From NCBI RefSeq assembly GCF_017254835.1, contig NZ_JAFKCW010000004.1, positions 124,001 to 188,000 of the forward strand: a stretch of 64,000 nucleotides of DNA. Reading direction: 5' to 3'. The notes below the pieces were generated by a model. The model did no database searches. It worked only from the letters and a program-made list of their open reading frames with translations, and was not told the DNA's origin. This document shows, piece after piece, positions 7,593-15,836 of the stretch. Position 1 is the stretch's first letter. Each line of letters starts with the position of its first letter. The translations under genes and the position numbers were made by a program. This stretch comes from Algoriphagus aestuariicola (GTDB lineage Bacteria > Bacteroidota > Bacteroidia > Cytophagales > Cyclobacteriaceae).

Positions 7593-8630
7593 ATGGAAGC
7601 TTTAGCCTCGTTTAAAAAAGAACTGTCCTCACCCAAGAAAATATTCATCACTACCCATGTGAAGCCTGACGCAGATGCTTTGGGTTCCTCTTTGGGTCTG
7701 GCCAACTATCTCCTCAAGAAAGGACATGAAGTGACCGTGGTGACTCCTTCGGACTATCCCTCGTTTCTCGCCTGGATGAAGGGCAATGACTCCGTCCTGG
7801 ATTTTAGCAAGTCCGAGGATAGGGCCTTGGCTACCCTGCGTTTGGAGGAGGCCGACGTGATCTTTTGTTTGGATTTCTCGGTCCTCGGCAGAGTCAATGA
7901 GTTGGGAGAGCTGATCCGAAAATCCAATGCCTATGTGGTCAACATAGACCACCATCAGGATCCGGAGGATTTTGCGGATTTTCGGTACTGGAGTACTAAA
8001 GCCGCCGCCACCTGTGAGTTGGTATATGAATTGATCGTAAACGAACTTCGGGACAAGGATGCCATAGACAAGGACATCGCCGAATGCCTCTATGCGGGCA
8101 TCATGACCGATACAGGTGGATTTCGCCATCCGAATACCACCAAAAACGTCCACCTCGTCGTGGCCGAGCTGATCGACAAGGGTGCTGACAGCTCCCAGAT
8201 TTCCAACTGGATTTATGATTCCAACTCTGTCAACAGGCTGAAATTTATCGGATTTGCCATTACCAGGAGACTGGTCGTGCGCGAAGACCTCCACATGGCC
8301 TACTTTGTCATCAGCAAAAAAGATCTTAAAAAATATCAAAGCCAAACAGGCGACACCGAAGGTTTGGTCAATTATGCTTTATCTTTAGATGGGATCAAAC
8401 TTGCCGCCTTGTTTTCGGAGCGGGAAGATGGCATCAAGATATCCTTCCGATCCAGCAGCGATGTGGCGGTCAACAAATTTGCCGCGGCCTACTTCAACGG
8501 GGGAGGGCACAAGAACGCCGCAGGAGGGAAATCTACCCTAGGCCTGAAAGACACCGTTGATCTCTTCGAATCTCTAGTAGAAAAATGTCAGGATGAGCTG
8601 TTTCATTCCGAGTCCATGACCGCCAACTAG
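7593..8630 (+). CDS. DHH/DHHA1 family phosphoesterase (nanoRNase/pAp phosphatase type)
   Basis: A 345-residue soluble protein, starting at ATG 7593 (MEALASFKKE); an upstream in-frame TTG would sit in the promoter. DHH-domain metal motifs: HVKPDADALGSS (H22, D26, D28), FCLDFS (D94) and the namesake NIDHHQD (D119-H120-H121). The C-terminal DHHA1 domain ends with FNGGGHKNAAGG. Enzymes of this group degrade 2-5 nt RNA oligomers and dephosphorylate pAp. It is followed after 45 nt by the FKBP lipoprotein genes, possibly on the same transcript. Confidence 0.9.
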   Translation: MEALASFKKELSSPKKIFITTHVKPDADALGSSLGLANYLLKKGHEVTVVTPSDYPSFLAWMKGNDSVLDFSKSEDRALATLRLEEADVIFCLDFSVLGRVNELGELIRKSNAYVVNIDHHQDPEDFADFRYWSTKAAATCELVYELIVNELRDKDAIDKDIAECLYAGIMTDTGGFRHPNTTKNVHLVVAELIDKGADSSQISNWIYDSNSVNRLKFIGFAITRRLVVREDLHMAYFVISKKDLKKYQSQTGDTEGLVNYALSLDGIKLAALFSEREDGIKISFRSSSDVAVNKFAAAYFNGGGHKNAAGGKSTLGLKDTVDLFESLVEKCQDELFHSESMTAN

Positions 8631-8675
8631 GCGTTTTCCAAACAAGCCCACTCAAAAAAAATCACTTAATACTTT

Positions 8676-9602
8676 ATGAAAAACAACAAAAGCCTGTTGG
8701 CAATCCTCGTTCTGATGTTTGGAGCGAGCACCATTTCTTCCTGTCAGAAAACCAAGACCACTGAAAAGGATGCCATCGAGTACACGTATATTGAGGAAGG
8801 TTCGGAAAAAGCCCCCAATGGACAGTTTGTGCTTTACAACCTGGAGATTTCCACTGCTGCGGACTCAGTCATTTATACTACAGTCGACCAGCCTTTCCCT
8901 GGGTACCTCATGGCCAATGATTCCATCACGCCTCAGAATGGCATGGACGAAATCTTCCTCTCTCTGAAAAAAGGAGATTCCATCAACTTCCAATCCACCG
9001 CCAAGATCATCTTCAACGGCAACCTCCCTCCATTTCTGAAGGAGGACGATATCGTGAAGGTAAAACTCGGGGCCTTCGACGTGAAGTCCGACTCTGCAAT
9101 GCAGGCCTATTATCAGGAAGTGATGATGGCGGAGCAGGCCAAGAGTGCCGAAAGAGCCAAAACACTTTTGGTAGAAGAAGCAAAAACTATCGAGTCCTAT
9201 GTAGCGGAAAAAGGCTTGACAGCGTCTAAGACTGAAAACGGTCTTTACTACGTCATCGAGAAAGAAGGAACCGGCGAAGCCACCACTCCTGGTACTACCA
9301 TGTACGTCAACTATGCAGGTTACCTTCTGGACGGGACGCTGTTTGATACTTCTTGGCCTGAAATCGCCAAAGCAAACAACATCTTCAGCGAAGACAGACC
9401 GTATGAGCCACTTCCTGTCAATGTTGGAATGGGTCAAGTGATCCCAGGCTGGGACGAAGGACTGATGCTGTTGAAGAAGGGTTCGAAGGCGAAGTTTATC
9501 ATTCCTTCTCCTTTGGCTTACGGAGAGAGTGGTGCGGGAGCGCTGATTCCCGGCAACTCCATCCTCGTCTTCGACGTGGAAGTGACAGACGTGCAGAAGT
9601 AA
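8676..9602 (+). CDS. FKBP-type peptidyl-prolyl isomerase lipoprotein (long form)
   Basis: A 308-residue lipoprotein (lipobox ending ISSC at residue 23). An N-terminal domain without clear relatives precedes a helical linker and a C-terminal FKBP domain (about 190-308). The FKBP core looks intact: YAGYLLDGTLFDTS, QVIPGWDEGL, PLAYGE and NSILVFDVEV. Between FDTS and QVIPGW there is an insertion of about 20 residues (PEIAKANNIFSEDRPYEPL) shared by the next two proteins. A cell-envelope chaperone role is likely. First of three tandem FKBP lipoproteins. Confidence 0.9.
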   Translation: MKNNKSLLAILVLMFGASTISSCQKTKTTEKDAIEYTYIEEGSEKAPNGQFVLYNLEISTAADSVIYTTVDQPFPGYLMANDSITPQNGMDEIFLSLKKGDSINFQSTAKIIFNGNLPPFLKEDDIVKVKLGAFDVKSDSAMQAYYQEVMMAEQAKSAERAKTLLVEEAKTIESYVAEKGLTASKTENGLYYVIEKEGTGEATTPGTTMYVNYAGYLLDGTLFDTSWPEIAKANNIFSEDRPYEPLPVNVGMGQVIPGWDEGLMLLKKGSKAKFIIPSPLAYGESGAGALIPGNSILVFDVEVTDVQK

Positions 9603-9636
9603 GAATACCAGCGTAGCTTAAACTAAACCAAAACAT

Positions 9637-10188
9637 ATGAAAAACCGACTGATCGCATTTGCAGCCCTGATTTTTGGTGCAGCTTCTGTCATCTCCTGTA
9701 TCGATCCAGACCAATCCCAGGAAATCATCCTAAATGAAGACAAAGAAGAGATCCTGAGCTACATCGAAGAAAACCCATTGCCATCGGCAAAGGAATATAG
9801 TGAGCCGGTCGAAGGGTTTTATATGTTTTGGGAAGTGGTCAATGATGGCGGAAATACAGTCGTACTGGGTGATACCGTGACTGTGGACTATGTTGGAAAA
9901 CTGTTGAACAATGACGTGTTTGATACCTCTATCGAACAGGTTGCCAAAGATGCTGACATCTACAGCAGTTCCAGATCTTACATTCCATTGGAGTTCCGTC
10001 CTGGGTACAACTTTGCCATTGTCGGCTTTGAATTTGCCATTTCGCTAATGAAGGAAGGTGAAAAAGCAACGGTGATTTTCCCATCCCGTCTGGGCTACGG
10101 TTCGCAATCAAATGGAACTATCCCACCTAATTCACCATTGATTTTTGAAATTGATCTAAAAAAAGTGGACAAGGCGCCGCAGAATTAA
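9637..10188 (+). CDS. FKBP-type lipoprotein with altered active site
   Basis: A 183-residue lipoprotein (SVISC lipobox) with one FKBP domain (about 80-178). The conserved VDYVGKLL and DVFDTS are present with the same lineage insertion (IEQVAKDADIYSSSRSYIPLEF). However, the usual V-I-P-G-W floor of the prolyl pocket reads FAIVGFEFAI, with Trp replaced by Phe and Pro lost. GYG is present. Isomerase activity may be weak or absent. It has the size and lipoprotein form of GldI-like proteins, but I cannot assign GldI. It ends 1 nt before the next gene. Confidence 0.85.
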   Translation: MKNRLIAFAALIFGAASVISCIDPDQSQEIILNEDKEEILSYIEENPLPSAKEYSEPVEGFYMFWEVVNDGGNTVVLGDTVTVDYVGKLLNNDVFDTSIEQVAKDADIYSSSRSYIPLEFRPGYNFAIVGFEFAISLMKEGEKATVIFPSRLGYGSQSNGTIPPNSPLIFEIDLKKVDKAPQN

Positions 10189-10189
10189 G

Positions 10190-10744
10190 ATGATTAAAAA
10201 ACTATTTCCGGTTCTGGTTTTGCTGGGTGCGTTGTCGATGATGGCCTGCGAACCAAGCAATCCTTTCAACACGGGCCCTGTCTACGACGAGGCTGGCAAT
10301 CTAAAAGCCGATAGCCTCAAGATCGTGGCTTACCTGGACACCGCTCAGATCGACAGCATCGCGCGTATCTATGACCCAAGCGGCGTCGTGATTATTTTGC
10401 AGGAAGAAGGTGTTGGATCACGGCCTACCACGGGTACGATGGTCTACACCGACTACACCGGATCACTGATCACCGATGGCAGCGTGTTTGACACATCCAT
10501 AGAGAGCATCGCCAGGGAAAATGACCTGTATGTGGAAGGGCGATCCTATCTGCCTCTCAGATTCGGATTGAATGTAGGCAATGTCATTACAGGATGGCAT
10601 ATTGCTTTCAAGAGACTAAGGCCGGGATCGAAGGCGGTGTTGCTCATCCCTTCGCCCTGGGCCTATCGAGATCAGGTGAACAATGCTAGGATACCTGCCA
10701 ACTCCGTCCTTCGGTTTGACGTGGACTTTCTCGGAATAGATTGA
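10190..10744 (+). CDS. FKBP-type lipoprotein, third tandem paralogue
   Basis: A 184-residue lipoprotein (SMMAC lipobox) with an FKBP domain near 85-183. TDYTGSLI, SVFDTS and NVITGWHIAF are conserved including the pocket Trp, but the usual AYG reads AYRD. The shared insertion appears as IESIARENDLYVEGRSYLPLRF. It begins 1 nt after the previous gene, so the two are co-transcribed, and a strong terminator follows. The three paralogues probably arose by local duplication and act on exported proteins. Confidence 0.85.
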   Translation: MIKKLFPVLVLLGALSMMACEPSNPFNTGPVYDEAGNLKADSLKIVAYLDTAQIDSIARIYDPSGVVIILQEEGVGSRPTTGTMVYTDYTGSLITDGSVFDTSIESIARENDLYVEGRSYLPLRFGLNVGNVITGWHIAFKRLRPGSKAVLLIPSPWAYRDQVNNARIPANSVLRFDVDFLGID

Positions 10745-10747
10745 TAC

Positions 10748-10772
10748 AAAAAGGGGCTTCGGCCCCTTTTTT
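10748..10772 (+). terminator. strong intrinsic terminator of the FKBP operon
   Basis: GGGGC-TTCG-GCCCC hairpin with a stable UUCG tetraloop, flanked by A5 and followed by T6, directly after the stop of the third FKBP gene. Confidence 0.92.
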
Positions 10773-10833
10773 AGTGGCCATTCGCATGGAACAGGCCGCT
10801 CCTGCCAAAATATTTTTATCTTGGAATCAACAA

Positions 10834-10873
10834 GGCATCCTTTGATCAGCCTGACGGCTTTGGTCAGGATGCC
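10834..10873 (+). promoter_or_regulatory. structured leader hairpin upstream of the dehydrogenase-deoC pair
   Basis: A 40-nt hairpin: GGCATCCT pairs with AGGATGCC, then GATC/GGTC and AGCC/GGCT around a TGAC loop, with TT bulges on each side (about 16 pairs in total). No T-tract follows, so it is not a simple terminator. It ends 39 nt before the ATG at 10913. It may affect mRNA stability or bind a regulator. Confidence 0.4.
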
Positions 10874-10912
10874 ACCGCTGAATGAGCCAAACCTCCGTCC
10901 AAAAAGATCACT

Positions 10913-12133
10913 ATGAAGATCGGAATCATCCGTGAAGGCAAAATCCCGACTGATAGAAGGGTTCCTTTTTCCCCAAAACAATTGAAGGCTTTGCACGAAA
11001 GCCACCCTGGGAATTTGGGCTTTGTGGTAGAATCCAGTAAACACCGATGTTTTTCAGACCAGGAATATCGGGACGCGGACATTGAGGTGACCGACGATAT
11101 CTCCGAGGCCGATATTTTGTTTGGCATCAAGGAAGTGCCCATTTCAGAGCTGATACCGGAAAAAACCTATTTCTTTTTTTCCCATACCCTGAAACAACAG
11201 GCCCGAAACAGAAAGCTCTTGCAGGCAATCTTGGACAAGAACATCCGCCTCATTGACTATGAAGCGCTGAAGGATTCTCAGGGTAAGCGGGTTGTAGCCT
11301 TTGGGCGTTGGGCTGGGATTGTCGGGGCATACAATGCCTTCTGGACTTACGGCAATAAGACAGGGCTCTATGAGATCAAGCGAGCATGGGAATGCAGCGG
11401 ATTGGCGGAGCTGAAGGTTGAGCTGGGTAAAGTACAGCTTCCGCCAATCAAGATCGTGGTGACAGGCTCGGGGCGTGTAGGCAGCGGAGTAAAGGAAATC
11501 CTGGATGTTTTGGGGCTGCTTGAGGTCGAGGCCCATCAGTTTCTGCACCTCTATTTTGAGGAGCCGGTCTATACCGTTTTGGGATCATCGGACTACAACA
11601 GGCGAAAGGCAGACGGAGGCTTTGACAAAGAAGAGTTTTATACCAATCCAGAGAAATACGAAAGCCATTTTTTGAAGTTTGCCGAGGCAGGCGAGATGCT
11701 GATAGCGGCTGCTTTTTGGAGTCCAGGAGCTCCCCGACTTTTTCAAATTGAAGACATCAAATCACCGGATTTTGGACTGACCGTAATCGCTGACATCACT
11801 TGTGACATAGGCGGCTCCATTCCTACCACTTTAAGGCCTTCGACAATTGCAGATCCCGTGTACGACGTGGATCGTGAAAGCGGCAGCGAGATCCCCGCTT
11901 TTGGCAGCCAAACAAGTATTTCAGTCATGGCGATAGACAACCTACCCTGCGAACTGGCCAGAGAGTCATCGGAGGAGTTTGGAAAGCAGCTCATACAATG
12001 GGTAGTCCCTGCCTTGTCGGAAGACAATTCCCAAATCTTGGAAGGGGCGACCATTGCCCGTGATGGGGACTTGACCTTGGAGTACATGTACCTGACGGAT
12101 TTCGTCAATGCAAGAGACCAAACTGACGCATGA
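10913..12133 (+). CDS. NAD(P)-dependent oxidoreductase, saccharopine/alanine dehydrogenase-like
   Basis: A 406-residue cytosolic protein. The N terminus MKIGIIREGKIPTDRRVPFSP is typical of the alanine dehydrogenase/saccharopine dehydrogenase (lysine-forming) family. A second Rossmann motif IVVTGSGRVGSGVKEIL lies mid-protein, and the late block ADITCDIGGSIPTTLRPSTI is also family-typical. The exact substrate cannot be told from sequence. The stop overlaps the deoC start (ATGA), so the two genes are translationally coupled. Confidence 0.8.
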   Translation: MKIGIIREGKIPTDRRVPFSPKQLKALHESHPGNLGFVVESSKHRCFSDQEYRDADIEVTDDISEADILFGIKEVPISELIPEKTYFFFSHTLKQQARNRKLLQAILDKNIRLIDYEALKDSQGKRVVAFGRWAGIVGAYNAFWTYGNKTGLYEIKRAWECSGLAELKVELGKVQLPPIKIVVTGSGRVGSGVKEILDVLGLLEVEAHQFLHLYFEEPVYTVLGSSDYNRRKADGGFDKEEFYTNPEKYESHFLKFAEAGEMLIAAAFWSPGAPRLFQIEDIKSPDFGLTVIADITCDIGGSIPTTLRPSTIADPVYDVDRESGSEIPAFGSQTSISVMAIDNLPCELARESSEEFGKQLIQWVVPALSEDNSQILEGATIARDGDLTLEYMYLTDFVNARDQTDA

Positions 12134-12801
12134 ATAACTTAAACCGTTATTTGGAGTCCACCCTTCTCAAGCCGACCATGACCGACAAAGACGTGGATCT
12201 TCTGGTCGCTGATGCCATGGAGGAGCAATTTGTGGGGGTTTGTGTTCCCTCTTTTTGGGTGAAAAAGGTTAAGCGGGAACTGAAGGATCAGGACATCCAA
12301 GTAGCGACTGTCATAGGCTTTCCCTTCGGGTTTGAAGATACGGCGGCCAAGGTGGCGGAAACCCGAGAGGCAATAAAGCAAGGAGCGGACGAGTTGGACT
12401 TGGTTTGGTCACAAACGGCTTTTCATTCGGGCATGGGCTGGCCCAAGATTGAGATTGCCCAGATCGCAAAGATCTGCCATGCCGAGGAGCGATCGCTCAA
12501 GGTGATCATCGAAACTGCCTATCTAAACCCGCAAAAGATCCGAGAAGCCTGCCTGATCTGTCAGGATGCCGGTGCTGATTTTGTAAAGACCTCCACGGGC
12601 TACGCGCCAACTGGAGCAAAAGTGGAAGACATACTCCTCATGCGCGAAATTTTGCCCTCCACTGTAGGGATCAAGGCCAGCGGTGGAATAAAGACCTTGG
12701 ACTTTGCCAAGGAACTCATATCTGCGGGAGCGGACCGGATCGGGACCAGCTCTGCCAAGGCGATCATGGACGCTGTCCGAGCTCAGTCCCGGCTAAAATA
12801 A
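12130..12801 (+). CDS. deoC: deoxyribose-phosphate aldolase
   Basis: A 223-residue class I aldolase cleaving 2-deoxyribose-5-phosphate to acetaldehyde and glyceraldehyde-3-phosphate in nucleoside catabolism. The Schiff-base lysine lies in DFVKTSTGYAPTGA (Lys153), with the second active-site lysine in GIKASGGIKT (Lys182). DELDLVWS and KVIIETAYL match the family. It overlaps the upstream dehydrogenase by 4 nt and the convergent Na/Pi transporter gene by 19 nt. Confidence 0.96.
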   Translation: MNNLNRYLESTLLKPTMTDKDVDLLVADAMEEQFVGVCVPSFWVKKVKRELKDQDIQVATVIGFPFGFEDTAAKVAETREAIKQGADELDLVWSQTAFHSGMGWPKIEIAQIAKICHAEERSLKVIIETAYLNPQKIREACLICQDAGADFVKTSTGYAPTGAKVEDILLMREILPSTVGIKASGGIKTLDFAKELISAGADRIGTSSAKAIMDAVRAQSRLK

Positions 12802-13892
12802 ATAAGAAGGAAAGGGATGATGAAGAAAGTGAGCAGAATGTAGGCAAAGCCGAAGATTCTGTGTTTCACAGAAGTCCGCCCCATAAAATCCGCCAATTTC
12901 ACCGGAATCTGACGGATCTCCGGAAACGGCAAGAAAATCAAGGCTCCCAAGGAATTGAAGAGGACATGCACGAAAGCCAGTGCGATGGCAGCTTCTGTCT
13001 TGTACATAGCGGCAATGACCGCGGTGATTGTCGTTCCGATATTGGCTCCTACGATGAAGGGAAAAGACTTCGCTAGACTGACTTTCCGGTTGGCTACCAG
13101 GGGTACCACGAGGCAGGTGGTTACGGTGCTGGATTGGATGGCGGCGGTAAAGAATACCCCGTAGAGGAAGGATAGTCCGGTATTTTTGAAGATTGCTTTG
13201 CTGATGTCCTGAAAGGCGTCCAATACGAAAGTTTTGTAGACGGATGTAGTCAGGATCTTAATGGAGAAAAATACGAGGAAGACCGCAAGGATTGTTGAAA
13301 GGAACGGGATGTTGATATGTGTCACGATCCATTCTGTGAGGTTCCTAGTGAAGATTCGGTTGTATTCAAACGCATCTAGTGTATTGTCATCGGACGCGAA
13401 AAGCTGGGCTATTTTTTCAGATCCTTTGGATAGAAAGTGGAAGTGAAGCTCCAAGGGAAATAGAATGATGACATTCAATATATTGAACACGTCGTGTGAG
13501 ATTCCCGAGGAAAGCGCTCTTCGAAACTCTTTTCTTTTGGTGATAAAAGTGAAAGAAACCAGCGTGGAGGTGAGAGTGGTCCCAATGTTGGCGCCCAGTA
13601 CCATGGGAACGGCTTGCTGCAGGGTCATATTGCCCGAGGCGACGATCGCGACAATGCTCGCCGTGACTGTTGAGCTACTTTGGATGAGTGCGGTGACCAA
13701 AAGTCCTACAAAAAGGCTGATGAAGGGATTTCGGGTAGCCTGTATGATCTCCCTTGCCACATCGTTGTTGAGCCGGCCCATGGCTACCGTCAGCAAGTCA
13801 ATGGCAAAAATGAAGAGCAGCAGGGAAAGAAGCACGATCAGGTAGCTTCTGACTTTGCTTGCTGAGGTCTTTTCTTTCGCGATCTCTTCCAT
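12783..13892 (-). CDS. Na+/phosphate cotransporter (NptA/SLC34-like)
   Basis: A 369-residue inner-membrane protein with about eight membrane segments. The two inverted repeat units each carry the family signature: ALIQSSSTVTASIVAIV with GANIGTTLTSTL in the first, and AIQSSTVTTCLVVPLVA with GANIGTTITAVI in the second. Such proteins import phosphate with sodium. No PhoU-like C-terminal domain is present. It diverges from a PiT-like gene across a 248-nt shared control region, so this locus carries two phosphate-type carriers. Confidence 0.9.
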   Translation of the reverse strand: MEEIAKEKTSASKVRSYLIVLLSLLLFIFAIDLLTVAMGRLNNDVAREIIQATRNPFISLFVGLLVTALIQSSSTVTASIVAIVASGNMTLQQAVPMVLGANIGTTLTSTLVSFTFITKRKEFRRALSSGISHDVFNILNVIILFPLELHFHFLSKGSEKIAQLFASDDNTLDAFEYNRIFTRNLTEWIVTHINIPFLSTILAVFLVFFSIKILTTSVYKTFVLDAFQDISKAIFKNTGLSFLYGVFFTAAIQSSTVTTCLVVPLVANRKVSLAKSFPFIVGANIGTTITAVIAAMYKTEAAIALAFVHVLFNSLGALIFLPFPEIRQIPVKLADFMGRTSVKHRIFGFAYILLTFFIIPFLLIYFSRD

Positions 13893-14069
13893 TCAGTGAC
13901 TTACTGGCCAATCCGGGATCTATGCCCGACCTTTTCCCAAATTCGAATTTCCGGCCTGATTTTTACGCAGGGTGAAACTCAGAATTTTAATTAGAATATC
14001 TGCTAAAAGTTGGAATTTTTTCAGGATTTCCAAGCCGGAAAAAGCTTTTGGGAAAAGGTTTTCTGCTTA

Positions 14070-14086
14070 GTTAACAATTTGTTAAC
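14070..14086. promoter_or_regulatory. perfect inverted repeat, putative operator
   Basis: GTTAACA-ATT-TGTTAAC is a perfect 7+7 palindrome ending 2 nt before the -33 element of the PiT-like gene, in the region shared with the divergent Na/Pi cotransporter gene. Its placement suits an activator or repressor site. Confidence 0.45.
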
Positions 14087-14087
14087 A

Positions 14088-14115
14088 TTGGTTGCTATAA
14101 TCTTATTTATTTTTG
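14088..14115 (+). promoter_or_regulatory. candidate promoter of the PiT-like gene
   Basis: TTG at 14088-14090 and TATTTTTG at 14108-14115 (perfect TAnnTTTG) are spaced by 17 nt. The ATG follows 25 nt after the -7 motif. Confidence 0.5.
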
Positions 14116-14140
14116 CAGCCGATCTCCCACAAGCCTAGAT

Positions 14141-15277
14141 ATGGCCAAGAAAAAACCGATTGACCAAAACATCAACCAGGAAAAGCTTTCAAAGAAAACC
14201 TATTCCATATTTGATTTTACCAAGAGTGAGCGGCCTTTCCTGATTACAGTTTGCGTCTTGATCTCGATTGCTGGCCTGATTACCCCCTACACCTACGCGG
14301 CGATGTGGTTTGGTTTTGCCCTTGCGGCCTACTCTGCGATTGCCAACGACAGTATACAGACCATCGGTACCTTTATCGCTTCAAACAACAAACGCCCTTG
14401 GTATCTGCTTTGGCTTTTTATGGGCCTGATCTGGCTAGGTACAGTTGCTTATAGCTGGTTTGCCTATTCAGGAGATGTGACCTATCAGCGTCTCAGTGTG
14501 CCAGGTTTGGAGAAAGCCCCAGATAGCTTTGTGTTTCTTCAACTGGCTGCCCCTATCGTTCTCTTGGTCATGACCCGTCTCCGCATGCCGGTGTCCACGA
14601 CTTTCCTCTTGCTCAATGTTTTTACCTACAAAGCGGGAACCATCGTGGATGTTATGTTCAAGAGTTTTGTGGGATACATCTTGGCATTTGTCTTGGCAAT
14701 CATCGTTTGGTTTTTGCTGGAACGTTTTGTTAGAAACTACCTCAAGGGCCAGGCGAAATCCTATTGGATTTACCTCCAATGGATAACCTCCGGTGTGCTT
14801 TGGTCTGTCTGGATCATGCAGGATGCTGCCAATATAGCCGTCTTCCTACCTAGAGAGCTGAATCCAATTGAATTTTCGATTTACGCCGGCTTTGTGTTCG
14901 TGGGTCTTGGTTTCCTTTTCTACATGAAGGGCGACAAGATTCAGGAAATTGTCAACGAGAAATCCAATGTGACTGACGTCCGGGCAGCCACCATTGTAGA
15001 CTTGGTCTATGCGGTGATCCTCTTCTACTTTAAGATGTACAACAACGTGCCAATGAGCACCACTTGGGTGTTTATCGGTTTGTTGGCCGGACGTGAACTT
15101 GCAATAGCACTTGGAAAACACGGTAAGGCCAAAAAGAGAAACGCTTGGCTGGTCAGGGCATTCCGATTGGCGAGAAAAGACGTGCTCAAAGCTTTGGCCG
15201 GTCTGGTGGTTTCCCTTATCCTTGCGGTGATTATCAACAAGGGAGTGAGGGATGAGATCATTGCCTTTTTCCAGTAA
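14141..15277 (+). CDS. polytopic membrane protein resembling PiT-family phosphate permeases
   Basis: A 378-residue protein with about nine or ten membrane segments after a charged 30-residue N terminus. AIANDSIQTIGTFIASN resembles the PiT signature GANDxANxxGT. MPVSTTF and VPMSTTWVFIGLLAGREL resemble the P-x-STT motifs of the two PiT repeats, and MQDAANIAVF the second half's D-A-N motif. I infer an inorganic phosphate transporter or a diverged relative. Most annotations of such proteins would say hypothetical. It is divergent from a Na/Pi cotransporter and 12 nt upstream of tadA. Confidence 0.6.
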   Translation: MAKKKPIDQNINQEKLSKKTYSIFDFTKSERPFLITVCVLISIAGLITPYTYAAMWFGFALAAYSAIANDSIQTIGTFIASNNKRPWYLLWLFMGLIWLGTVAYSWFAYSGDVTYQRLSVPGLEKAPDSFVFLQLAAPIVLLVMTRLRMPVSTTFLLLNVFTYKAGTIVDVMFKSFVGYILAFVLAIIVWFLLERFVRNYLKGQAKSYWIYLQWITSGVLWSVWIMQDAANIAVFLPRELNPIEFSIYAGFVFVGLGFLFYMKGDKIQEIVNEKSNVTDVRAATIVDLVYAVILFYFKMYNNVPMSTTWVFIGLLAGRELAIALGKHGKAKKRNAWLVRAFRLARKDVLKALAGLVVSLILAVIINKGVRDEIIAFFQ

Positions 15278-15289
15278 CACGAACTAGCG

Positions 15290-15733
15290 TTGGAATTATA
15301 CACCCACGAGTATTTCATGAATGAGGCTTTGAAGCAGGCCAAATTCGCCTTTGAAGAAGGAGAGATACCCGTGGGTGCTGTCGTAGTATCCAAGAATCGT
15401 ATCATCGCCCGGGCCTACAATCAAACGGAAAGACTCAATGACGTCACTGCCCACGCTGAAATGCTGGCCATCACGGCTGCGGCAAATTACCTAGGCGCCA
15501 AATATTTGATTGATTGCCGCCTCTATGTAACCTTGGAACCCTGTGCAATGTGCGCGGGAGCACTTTTTTGGTCCCAGATTGGGGAAGTCCATTTTGCGGC
15601 TTCCGACCCAAAAAGAGGCTTTCGCCAAAACAATCCTAACATGCTCCACCCCAAGACGCAGGTATTCGTCGGATCGATGGCTGAGGAGGCCGAGACTTTG
15701 GTTCGCGATTTTTTCAAAAAACTGAGAGATTAA
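15290..15733 (+). CDS. tadA: tRNA-specific adenosine deaminase
   Basis: A 147-residue zinc deaminase that converts A34 to inosine in tRNA-Arg(ACG). Motifs: AHAEM (His55 ligand, Glu57 proton shuttle) and TLEPCAMCAGAL (Cys85, Cys88). The N terminus ELYTHEYFMNEALKQAKFAFEEGEIPVGAV aligns with E. coli TadA (SHEYWMRHALTLAKRAWDE). This requires a TTG start at 15290; the first ATG (15317) would remove conserved residues. It lies 12 nt after the PiT-like gene. Confidence 0.93.
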   Translation: MELYTHEYFMNEALKQAKFAFEEGEIPVGAVVVSKNRIIARAYNQTERLNDVTAHAEMLAITAAANYLGAKYLIDCRLYVTLEPCAMCAGALFWSQIGEVHFAASDPKRGFRQNNPNMLHPKTQVFVGSMAEEAETLVRDFFKKLRD

Positions 15734-15836
15734 GGCATTTTTTGATCTAACAGAACCTTTTTTTTTAAAGACTGGTTGACAAATTGTAGTTTACGGACTC
15801 ATTTGAAACTAATGTTTAACTCAAAATTTCTATAAA

